Part shown: in pieces, positions 1 to 6,130 of the stretch
How positions within the stretch are numbered: position 1 is the first letter of the stretch
Layout of the letters: the number at the start of each line of letters is the position of its first letter
Assembly (NCBI GenBank): GCA_022563275.1
Contig: JADFNR010000133.1
Location: 1-9,095 of the forward strand
Direction: 5' to 3'
DNA: 9,095 nucleotides
Origin: Chloroflexota bacterium
GTDB lineage: Bacteria; Chloroflexota; Dehalococcoidia; UBA3495
Program-made: the position numbers and the translations under genes
Notes under the pieces: model-generated
The model's input: the letters and a program-made list of their open reading frames with translations, nothing else
Databases searched by the model: none
What the model was told of the DNA's origin: nothing

Positions 1-1248
1 TACCTGCGGGGGCTGCCCGAAGACTTCGAGAACTGGGCGTCCTGGGGCAACGACGAGTGGACCTACCCCAAGGTCTTGTCCTACTTCCGCAAGGCGGAGA
101 CCGACCTGGACATCCGCGACGATTTCCACGGCACCGACGGCCCTCTGCCCATCGTCCGCCGCGAGAAGGAACCCTGGCCGGAGATTCAAAAGTCCTTCCA
201 CGATGCCTGTTTGGAGATGGGGTACAAGTACAACCCGGATATGAACGGCCCCGATCCCTCAGGCATCGGCGCCATCCCCATGAACAACCGGGACGGCGTC
301 AGGATGAGCACCAACCTCACCCACCTGACTCCAATGCGCCACCGGCTCAACCTCACCATCCGAGGCAACGTTTTCGTCCGCCGGGTGCTGTTGGAAGGCT
401 CGATAACCGTTGGCGTCGAAGTAGAGAGCGGCGGCGAGATATTCCGCATCGAATCAGACCTGGTGGTGCTGAGCGCCGGGGCGCTGAAATCGCCCCACAT
501 CCTGATGCTCTCCGGCATCGGGCCCAGAGACCAGTTGGAGGAGTTTGGCGTCAAGGTGCTCCACGACCTGCCCGGTGTGGGCGCGCAACTCTGGAACCAT
601 CCCCAATCGTCGGTGACCTTCAAGGTCAAAGACGGTGTCGAACTGGCCTCCAACGCGGGCTCCCTGCGCTTCGCACTGCGGGTGACCGCGGAGCCGCCTT
701 CCCAGTCCAACGACATCATGCTTCAGACGTTGGGCATATTTAACGTCGTGACCGGCGAGATGCTGCCCAGTGGAACGGCCCGGATCTCCTGCGCCCTGGA
801 ACTGCCGGACGGCGCAGGTTGGCTCCGGTTGGCCTCCTCCGACCCCACGGTGCAGCCGGCGTTCGACTACCGCTACTTCCATGACGGCAACGACATCCGC
901 CGCATGCGGGAAGCGGTCCGCCTGGCGGCCAAGATATTGGAATCCAACGCCTATAAAGACACGGTGGAAGGGCGGACCACCCCCACTGACGAGGTGCTGG
1001 CCAACGACGAAGCCCTGGACCAGTGGCTACGGGAAACGGTCGGCACGTCCCGCCATGTCTCGGGCACCTGTAAGATCGGGCCGGACTCGGACCCCATGGC
1101 GGTGGTGGACCAGCATTGCCGTGTGAGGGGAATCACCGGACTGTGGGTGGCCGATTCATCGGTCATCCCCCAGGTGACCAGGGCCAACACCAACGCCACG
1201 GCCATCATGATTGGCGAAAGGGTGGCCGACTGGGTCGCCGGAACCTGA
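1..1248 (+). CDS. GMC-family FAD oxidoreductase, 5' end outside window
   Basis: Reading frame 1 is open from the first base, so the gene is cut at its 5' end; 415 residues are visible. The missing part would hold the N-terminal GxGxxG FAD-binding Rossmann motif. The visible protein starts inside the conserved RG-x-DF-x-NW-x-WGN segment. It contains the complete GMC signature 2 (GALKSPHILMLSGIG, residues 160-174). The C-terminal catalytic region has His352 in RHVSGTCKIG and Asn396 in ANTNATAIMIGE, the His/Asn active-site pair of choline-dehydrogenase-like members. These enzymes oxidise alcohols, sugars or polyethylene-glycol-type substrates with FAD; the substrate cannot be read from the sequence. 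The stop is TGA at 1246-1248. The gene converges on the monooxygenase at 1477-2523. The family call is secure, the specificity unknown. Confidence 0.95.
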   Translation, partial: YLRGLPEDFENWASWGNDEWTYPKVLSYFRKAETDLDIRDDFHGTDGPLPIVRREKEPWPEIQKSFHDACLEMGYKYNPDMNGPDPSGIGAIPMNNRDGVRMSTNLTHLTPMRHRLNLTIRGNVFVRRVLLEGSITVGVEVESGGEIFRIESDLVVLSAGALKSPHILMLSGIGPRDQLEEFGVKVLHDLPGVGAQLWNHPQSSVTFKVKDGVELASNAGSLRFALRVTAEPPSQSNDIMLQTLGIFNVVTGEMLPSGTARISCALELPDGAGWLRLASSDPTVQPAFDYRYFHDGNDIRRMREAVRLAAKILESNAYKDTVEGRTTPTDEVLANDEALDQWLRETVGTSRHVSGTCKIGPDSDPMAVVDQHCRVRGITGLWVADSSVIPQVTRANTNATAIMIGERVADWVAGT

Positions 1249-1350
1249 TCTGGCAGCCAACCCAAGTAAGACTGGCGGACAGAATTCACCCTAATCTAAC
1301 TCTTCTCCTGGAGGGGCTTTGCCTCAAAATCTCTGAAATCAGTCTGCATG

Positions 1351-1445
1351 CTGTCACCCCGAGCGGAGAGAGGGGTCTCATTGCTTTGGTTAAACCGGGC
1401 TGCATCGCAAAACGAGATTCTTCGCCTGCGGCCTCAGAATGACAG
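1351..1445. repeat. imperfect inverted repeat, MITE/REP-like intergenic element
   Basis: The left arm at 1351-1379 (starts CTGTCACCCCGAGCGG, ends GGTCTC) is an imperfect reverse complement of the right arm at 1414-1445 (starts GAGATTCTTCGCC, ends CTCAGAATGACAG), with about 34 nt between them. The outer ends CTGTCA/TGACAG and the inner GTCTC/GAGAT ends match best. From memory, arms of the type 'TGTCAT-CTGAG-GAAGAATCTC' recur between genes in many environmental bacterial genomes, so this is probably one copy of a dispersed non-coding element. It sits between two convergent genes and could also help end transcription, though it has no clear T-tract. The rest of the 1249-1476 gap shows nothing recognisable. 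Confidence 0.55.
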
Positions 1446-1476
1446 TTTCGCGTCAACATCCTCATGCGTTGGGGCG

Positions 1477-2523
1477 TTACTTAAACTTGGGCATGACCTC
1501 TTCGGCAAACAACTTCATGGACGCCATGACCTTGGCGTGTTCCAACCCGCCGAAGGCGAAGTTGGCCCCGAAGTAGCTGATGCCGTGCTGGCTCTGCAAC
1601 TCGGCGATGCGGTCAACGCACTGGTCCGGCGTGCAGAAGTAGTTGTTGGCCAGTTCCGACTCGTAACTCCGCGGTTCCTCCCCCCGGTCCTTCCTCCAAT
1701 GGTCCAGGTCCACGTGGATCTCATCGCCCTTTGTTATCGTGCGCCGGTAGGCGCTAAGGTCCCGCACCCAATTTATTGCCTTTTCGGGGTATTCATTGGC
1801 CTCCTTCTCATCTTCGGACAGGTATATGAAGCGGAAGAAAGGCATCTCAGCCATTTGGGACACCTTGCCGGCGGCGGCGCATCGGTCGGAATATAGTTTC
1901 ATCAACGCCAGGGTGTCGTCCACAGGCGTGAAGTAGGTGGTTAGGACCGGCATGTCTCGTGCGACCGCGATGTCGATGCTGGCGGCGGTGCGGGAAACGG
2001 CCACGTGCACCGGGGGATGGGGTTTCTGCAGCGGACGCGGGGCTATGGTGATTCCGTCCACCTGATAATATTTGCCGTGGTAGGTGAAGTCCTCGGTGGT
2101 CCATAATCCCAGGATGATGTCCAGCACCTCGCGAAAGCGGTCGTCGCGCGAGTCGAAATCAATCTTAAAGTTCCCGTACTCGTAGTCAGCCGAACCGCGT
2201 CCGACCCCGAGATTCAACCGTCCATTGCTGAGCAAGTCCACCATGGCCGCTTCTTCGGCCAAGCGGATCGGGTTATGGAACGGCAGAACGCTGACCCCAG
2301 CGCCCAGCCGGATGGTCTTGGTCTTGGCGGCGATATGTGCAAGGATGGGCATCAATGACGGGAATATCCCATAACGGCTGGAGTGGTGTTCGGCGATCCA
2401 GAGGGAGTCGAAGCCCAATTCCTCGCCGTATTGGACCTGCTCCAAGACCTCTCCGTAGATCCGGCTCTGGTGGACCGTGTCCTTGTCGGTCCAAGACGCC
2501 GGGAAGAATAGAGCGAACTTCAT
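1477..2523 (-). CDS. LLM class flavin-dependent oxidoreductase (bacterial luciferase-like)
   Basis: A 348-residue TIM-barrel flavin enzyme of the bacterial luciferase-like superfamily, usual length for the family. Hallmarks are GFDSLWIAEHH (residues 37-47), RLGAGVSVLPFHNPIRLAEE (72-91), the GRLNLGVGRG phosphate-binding segment (101-110) and APRPLQKPHPPVHVA (161-175). AEHH and the HNPIRLAEE stretch place it nearer the FMNH2-using LuxA-like monooxygenases than the F420 reductases, but the cofactor is not certain. Such enzymes insert one oxygen into an aldehyde, ketone or sulfonate substrate, using flavin reduced by a partner reductase; none is visible here. I chose the ATG at 2523: it directly begins the MKFALFFP barrel strand and has GAGGAG 12 nt upstream. 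An in-frame GTG at 2571 would add 16 residues with no family similarity. It is divergent from the MFS gene. Confidence 0.9.
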   Translation of the reverse strand: MKFALFFPASWTDKDTVHQSRIYGEVLEQVQYGEELGFDSLWIAEHHSSRYGIFPSLMPILAHIAAKTKTIRLGAGVSVLPFHNPIRLAEEAAMVDLLSNGRLNLGVGRGSADYEYGNFKIDFDSRDDRFREVLDIILGLWTTEDFTYHGKYYQVDGITIAPRPLQKPHPPVHVAVSRTAASIDIAVARDMPVLTTYFTPVDDTLALMKLYSDRCAAAGKVSQMAEMPFFRFIYLSEDEKEANEYPEKAINWVRDLSAYRRTITKGDEIHVDLDHWRKDRGEEPRSYESELANNYFCTPDQCVDRIAELQSQHGISYFGANFAFGGLEHAKVMASMKLFAEEVMPKFK

Positions 2524-2631
2524 GACGGTTTTCGGCTCCTCATGGCTGGCGGCATTGCCCTGGGCGGTCACACCGTCCGCCGGTGGGCAATGGCGAGTAT
2601 ATAGCAGGCAGGCACAACAGGGAATGGATAT
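2524..2631. promoter_or_regulatory. divergent intergenic region between monooxygenase and MFS exporter
   Basis: This 108-bp gap separates two divergent genes and must hold the start signals of both unless one is transcribed from elsewhere. On the minus strand TATACT (2596-2601) is a fair -10 candidate for the monooxygenase, but the -35 at 17 bp spacing (TTCCCT) is poor. On the plus strand AGGGA at about 2619-2623 serves as ribosome binding site for the TTG start at 2632. No clear operator palindrome was seen. Confidence 0.3.
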
Positions 2632-3858
2632 TTGATCCCCCGCGCTATATATTCACGCCCCTGGGCTTCGTCTCTGCGCTACCGCGACTTCAGACTGTTC
2701 TGGGTCTCCACCCTGTGTTACTCCCTGGGCACCGGGATGGAGCACGTGGCAATGGGTTGGCTGGTCTTCGAGATCACCGGCTCGGCCTTCATCGTTGGCG
2801 TGGCTGCCGCGGCCCGCATGGCGCCTTTGTTCTTCCTGGGCATACTTTCCGGGGCGATAGCCGATTGGATGGACAGACGGTTGTTCTTGCTCCTCAGCGC
2901 CCTGGGCGGGGCCGTCGTGGCGGCGGCAATGGCCACGGTCCTCCTCACCGGAGACCCTGATGTCTGGACGGTGATCGCCCTGGTCGCCGGCGGCGGTTGC
3001 GTCTTCGCCTTCACGTTGACCACCAGGCAGGCCTACACCTTCGATATCGCCGGCCCGGAGCATGCGCTGAACGGGCTCTCCCTGAACCAGATGGCCATGC
3101 AAGCCGGCGGCATCGCCGGGGCGGTAATCTCCGGTGCGTTGATCGAATCCGTGGGTCCGGGGTGGCAATACATGGCTGTCGGAGCCAGCTATGTGGGCTC
3201 CGCGTCGGTCCTTATGGTCATCGGCCGGTCCACCAGGACGGCGCGGCCCCTACGGGAGCCGATTCTGCGGAACCTGGCCGGATACATCCGGTTCCTCAGA
3301 GAGAACCGGGTGCTCTTCGTGCTGATGTGCCTGGCGTCCATCACGGAGGTGTTCGGGTTCACTCACATGACACTGCTGCCGGTGTTCGCCAAGGAGGTGC
3401 TGCACGTGGGCCCGGTGGGACTGGGGTATCTGATCGCGGTGAGGCAGGCCGGAGGACTGCTGGGCCTGGCCCTGCTGGCCAACCTCCGGGACTACCGCCG
3501 CAAGGGTCTGCTGATGTTCATCATCGCCACCGCCTTTGGGGTGGGCCTGATGGCGTTCTCCATCTCTTCGGCTATGGTTTACTTCATCGCCGTGTTGGCG
3601 GCGGTCAATGCCTGCGCCATGTCAGTGGACACCCTTTACAAGACGTTGATGCAGTCCAACGTGCCCGACGAACAGCGTGGCAGGGCCATGGGCTCCTGGG
3701 TCCTCAGCATCGGGGTCGGTCCGATCGGTCACCTGGGGGTGGGCGGCCTGGCCACGGCCCTCGGGCCGCAGGGAGCCCTGCTGGTCAACGGCGCGGTGCT
3801 GGCCGGGATCAGCATAGCCGCGGCCATCGGACTGCCCAGGGTACGCCGGTTGAAGTAG
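2632..3858 (+). CDS. MFS transporter, EntS/MFS_3-type exporter
   Basis: A 408-residue inner-membrane protein with about 12 hydrophobic segments, the normal size for the major facilitator superfamily. The N-terminus (SLRYRDFRLFWVSTLCYSLG, residues 14-33, then GWLVFEITGSAF) is typical of the enterobactin-exporter-like MFS_3 group. MFS motif A appears between TM2 and TM3 as GAIADWMDRR (74-83). PDEQRGRAMG (345-354) is the equivalent loop in the second half. It is predicted to be a proton-driven exporter; the cargo cannot be told. The start is TTG at 2632, preceded by AGGGA about 8 nt upstream. It leaves only about 13 residues before the conserved block, and no in-frame ATG precedes that block. 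Being divergent from a monooxygenase suggests linked control, for example export of a substrate or product, but this is inference. The stop is TAG. Confidence 0.9.
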   Translation: MIPRAIYSRPWASSLRYRDFRLFWVSTLCYSLGTGMEHVAMGWLVFEITGSAFIVGVAAAARMAPLFFLGILSGAIADWMDRRLFLLLSALGGAVVAAAMATVLLTGDPDVWTVIALVAGGGCVFAFTLTTRQAYTFDIAGPEHALNGLSLNQMAMQAGGIAGAVISGALIESVGPGWQYMAVGASYVGSASVLMVIGRSTRTARPLREPILRNLAGYIRFLRENRVLFVLMCLASITEVFGFTHMTLLPVFAKEVLHVGPVGLGYLIAVRQAGGLLGLALLANLRDYRRKGLLMFIIATAFGVGLMAFSISSAMVYFIAVLAAVNACAMSVDTLYKTLMQSNVPDEQRGRAMGSWVLSIGVGPIGHLGVGGLATALGPQGALLVNGAVLAGISIAAAIGLPRVRRLK

Positions 3859-3902
3859 GCCCGGCCGCGATATTAGTGAATACAGAGCGCCGGCGGGTCG
3901 GG

Positions 3903-4118
3903 TCAAGCCGCCAAGGTGCTTTCGTAACCCACTTTATTCAGAGCGCTTTGAATCTCCTCAACTGACACGGATGAAGGTTCATACTCCACGGTTAGGGTTC
4001 TCGCCTTCGATTCTCCATCGACCTTGCTGATTCCTTGCACTCGGCCTACGGCCATGCGAATAGTGATCACTCAACCATCGCAAGTGATTCCCGGAACGTT
4101 AAGCTTCACGCTTTCCAT
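3903..4118 (-). CDS. HMA-domain metal-binding protein with CxxU (predicted selenoprotein)
   Basis: A 71-residue single-domain protein of the heavy-metal-associated (CopZ/MerP/Atx1) fold. Reading from the ATG at 4118, the start MESVKLNVPGITCDG matches the family's GMTCxxC motif. The codon at 4073-4071 that should be the second cysteine is TGA (residue 16). The frame then continues with typical HMA sequence (GISKVDGESKARTLTVEY, then EEIQSALNKVGYES) to a TGA stop at 3905-3903. A ribosome site GAGGA (4125-4129) lies 6 nt before the ATG, so the gene looks expressed, and the hairpin after the TGA supports Sec insertion. There is no signal peptide, so it is likely cytoplasmic, unlike periplasmic MerP. 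By family it would bind a soft metal (Cu, Hg) or act as a small thiol/selenol redox partner. It follows the CcdA-like gene by 39 nt. Its G+C is about 50% by hand count, lower than its neighbours. The alternative is a pseudogene. Confidence 0.82.
4038..4073 (-). promoter_or_regulatory. UGA(Sec) codon plus candidate bacterial SECIS in the HMA gene
   Basis: The UGA is at 4073-4071. Downstream on the coding strand, CGCATGGCC (4058-4050) can pair with GGCCGAGTG (4046-4038), leaving a GTA triloop at 4049-4047. The pairing gives GGCC/GGCC, one T-G wobble, one A-A mismatch and a CGC/GTG base. The loop begins 21 nt after the UGA and its first base is G. Known bacterial SECIS elements lie in the coding sequence just 3' of UGA, with a small apical loop carrying G in its first two positions about 16-37 nt away. 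This hairpin meets those rules. SelB binding is inferred. Confidence 0.72.
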
Positions 4119-4157
4119 CACAAATCCTCGTTTTATATTCTTGTTGTAAAAGCAACA

Positions 4158-5018
4158 TCAATTCATGGGAAGGATCAGGCGGTCGAAGGTCCCAGGATTG
4201 AAGCCGGAGTAGATGAGGGCGCCGCCCACCAGGATGATCAACAGTGTGGACACCGCCTGGATGCGCCGGCCCCAGACACGAAGAGACACGGTGAACGCCG
4301 GACCGAAGGACGACCCCAGAAACGCCAGCATGAATATCAGCAACCCCATGGTGACGGCGAAGATCAGGAATGCCTGAAGCCCCGTGACGAACCCGCCGAC
4401 CCCGGTGGCGAAGGCTGCGACCGCAGCCAGGAAGGGAGCGGTTCAACCAACGCCTACCACGACAAATCCAGCGCCGAACAGGTAGCTTTTCTTGGGGGTC
4501 GGGCTTCCCATCGCTTGTTCCCAAATACGGCTGCCCACACCCATGATTGGGCCAATGAAGGGCAACCGGTTGGTCTGTCCACCCAGATGAAGTACAGCCA
4601 CGCTAACCAGAAACAAGCCCACTGCAAGCTGAACCCATCGGAAGTAGGGGGCAATGAGCCCTTTGGTTCCAGTACCGACGATGGCCACCATGATTCCCAA
4701 CACGATTATTATGGTCATCGCCCCGACCGCTGTCGCCAGGCTCAATCCAGTCCTGCGGCCAAGCCCTATGTTGTCTCCCCCGAACGCGAGGAAGCCAGGC
4801 AGAGCGGGCAGGCCACAAGGGTTGAACGTGGCGGCGATACCGGCGACGAGGGCCACCAGCGGAAGGCTGATGGCGTTCAGATCACCCGGACGCAACAGTT
4901 GGTTCCAAAAATACAGGAGGATAAAGACACCGGCGGCGACCACACCAAAAAGGAGCAGTCCGGAGCCGATCTTTTGCAGCGCCCCCGTTGACACCGGGGA
5001 AGACGCATTGTGAGCCAC
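4158..5018 (-). CDS. CcdA/DsbD-like membrane thiol-redox protein with in-frame UGA at redox Cys (predicted selenoprotein)
   Basis: A 286-residue integral membrane protein with about seven hydrophobic segments (near 17-38, 52-78, 93-115, 127-146, 180-204, 212-234, 255-271). Cys68 in FNPCGLPALP is the first redox cysteine of the CcdA/DsbD-beta family. The second, expected in a G-x-G-C-T-A-P context, is TGA at 4445-4443 (residue 192), flanked by VVVGVG and TAPFLAAV. Translation stays in frame through the last two membrane segments to TGA at 4160-4158. Family proteins pass electrons from cytoplasmic thioredoxin across the membrane through this pair, so a Cys68/Sec192 pair would do the same. The start is GTG at 5018 with AAGGTAGGT just upstream and a perfect TATAAT 65 nt ahead. 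A standard gene caller would stop at 4443 and report a 191-residue truncation. It heads an operon with the HMA gene. A pseudogene is less likely. Confidence 0.85.
4413..4445 (-). promoter_or_regulatory. UGA(Sec) codon plus candidate bacterial SECIS in the CcdA-like gene
   Basis: The UGA is at 4445-4443. On the coding strand, GGCTGCGGTCGCAGCC (4428-4413) forms a perfect 6-bp stem (GGCTGC/GCAGCC) with a GGTC tetraloop; a seventh G-C pair could shrink the loop. The loop starts 20 nt after the UGA and has G in its first two positions, matching bacterial SECIS geometry. The hairpin is cleaner than the one in the HMA gene, yet its loop distance differs by only 1 nt. It is fully within coding sequence (codons for LAAVAA). 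Confidence 0.78.
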
Positions 5019-5082
5019 GTAGCACCTACCTTGAGGACTGGGGGTTTTGCGTATAACTTACCGCCACCGCGCGCTATTGGCA

Positions 5083-5088
5083 ATTATA
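5083..5088 (-). promoter_or_regulatory. -10 element TATAAT upstream of the CcdA-like/HMA operon
   Basis: A perfect TATAAT on the minus strand lies 65 nt before the GTG at 5018. No good -35 is present at 16-18 bp spacing (for example TCGTAC at 17), which may mean activator-dependent control. The 193-bp gap 5019-5211 otherwise shows no gene and no obvious terminator for the preceding esterase. Confidence 0.45.
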
Positions 5089-5211
5089 TGATGCCTGTTT
5101 ACCACGTACGATTCATGGTCTTTTTCATCACCATGGAGCTGGCCTCAGACAAGCATCAGCACGGCCCGTCTTTAGAATCAGCAGGGGCGAGCCGGCGCCA
5201 TTCAAGTTGGG

Positions 5212-6063
5212 TTAGAGTCCCCCAGCGAGGCAGCGGGCCACGAAATTCTTCATGAGCGCCACTGCCCGGTCTGACTCGGGGCCGGGGGTGTTCCCAAACA
5301 GATGTGGCATACCGGGGAACAGCTCCAATTCGATGTCTCCACCTGCCTCCCGGTAGGCGGACACGAATTGCTCCGTCACCGGCACCGGCAGATTGTTATC
5401 GGCGGTACCCTGGACGATGAGCGTGGGCGGCAAGACCGCCTCTTCCTTCCGTTGCAGTATCTGGAACGGAGAGCCTTCCTTCATGGCATCGGTGGTCAGG
5501 AAATACCCCTCGGATAGCGCAACTATCCTGGCGTTCTCCGCTTCTTGTACGAACCGGTACCGGGCGTATGGGTCGACGATCGGCCACCCCAACAAGAGGT
5601 ATTTCAAGGTTGCGTCCGCATCCGGGCCCGGCAGCTCCAGGTAGCTGTACGCGGGGTGATGCGGCCTCATCGCGCTGAGCAGCACCGTGTGGCCGCCGCT
5701 GGACCCCCCTATGCCGCCCACGGTTTGGGGGTCCGCATCGAATTCCTCCGCGTGGGATTTCAGCCAACGGATAGCTAGATTAACGTCGGCCACCTGCGCC
5801 GGGTAGGGATGCTCCGGCGCCTGGCGAAAGTCGATGGCCGCGACGACGATGCCGCTTTCGGCCAGGGCCCGGTCCATCACTTCGTTGGCGGTCCGGTCGC
5901 CATTGGTCCAGACCCCGCCGTGAACGTCGACCAACGCCGGGAAAGGGCCTGCTCCCGCGGGCTGGTAGATCCGGACGGCCAAGCCGTCCTGGTACTCCAT
6001 CTCACGGACGTTTACTTCACACACATGATCTGGGTCGTATGCCACTGTTGGATCGCTCGCCAT
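5212..6063 (-). CDS. alpha/beta hydrolase, HSL-type esterase/lipase
   Basis: A 283-residue cytoplasmic alpha/beta hydrolase of the hormone-sensitive-lipase-like type. The HGG oxyanion motif is at residues 48-50 (DVHGGVW). The nucleophile elbow GGSSG (119-123) has Ser121, the acid is probably Asp222 in GTADNN, and His254 in GMPHLFG completes the triad. DFRQAPEHPYPAQVADV (79-95) is the standard stretch between the oxyanion and elbow motifs. It should hydrolyse a carboxylic ester or lactone; the substrate is unknown. The elbow reads GGSSGG where most HSL members have GDSAGG. The ATG at 6063 has GGAG 6 nt upstream. It lies 67 nt after the FAH-family gene on the same strand, so the two are likely co-transcribed and could act in sequence on one aromatic or cyclic compound, which is inference. 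Confidence 0.9.
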   Translation of the reverse strand: MASDPTVAYDPDHVCEVNVREMEYQDGLAVRIYQPAGAGPFPALVDVHGGVWTNGDRTANEVMDRALAESGIVVAAIDFRQAPEHPYPAQVADVNLAIRWLKSHAEEFDADPQTVGGIGGSSGGHTVLLSAMRPHHPAYSYLELPGPDADATLKYLLLGWPIVDPYARYRFVQEAENARIVALSEGYFLTTDAMKEGSPFQILQRKEEAVLPPTLIVQGTADNNLPVPVTEQFVSAYREAGGDIELELFPGMPHLFGNTPGPESDRAVALMKNFVARCLAGGL

Positions 6064-6130
6064 TTGCTTCTCCGGTATTGGGTTGCTAGAGAATCTCGAA
6101 TCTTAGCCTCATCTGGGGATGCCGTGACGG

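Noticed and set aside
3861..3893. Hairpin CCGG-C-CGC...GCG-CCGG between the convergent MFS and HMA genes as a terminator
   Set aside because: The stem is only seven pairs with a bulge, the loop is 18 nt and there is no T-tract on either strand.
3873..3905. Read-through of the HMA stop TGA (3905-3903), adding nine residues including a Cys before TAA at 3873
   Set aside because: The HMA domain is already complete, the extension is proline-rich with no family similarity, and no compact stem with a loop at the right distance follows.
2997..3965. Plus-strand ORF of 322 codons overlapping the MFS gene in another frame
   Set aside because: Arg/Gly/His-rich low-information translation without domains; a GC-rich shadow of the transporter frame.
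4061..4072. Palindrome AGTGATCACT directly after the HMA UGA as the SECIS stem
   Set aside because: It has no room for a loop and lies too close to the UGA; the hairpin further downstream fits the known spacing.
4071..4445. The two in-frame TGAs as pseudogene mutations or a reassigned UGA code
   Set aside because: Both fall on the conserved cysteine and have SECIS-like hairpins, while the flanking frames, ribosome sites and ends are intact. Other genes here end in TGA (1246-1248, 6131-6133) and use TGG for Trp, so global UGA reassignment does not fit.
4035..4991. Long plus-strand ORF of 318 codons across the CcdA-HMA operon
   Set aside because: Its composition (rich in Gln, His, Asp, Gly) shows no family and it is the antisense shadow of the two minus-strand genes, which have clear similarity and ribosome sites.
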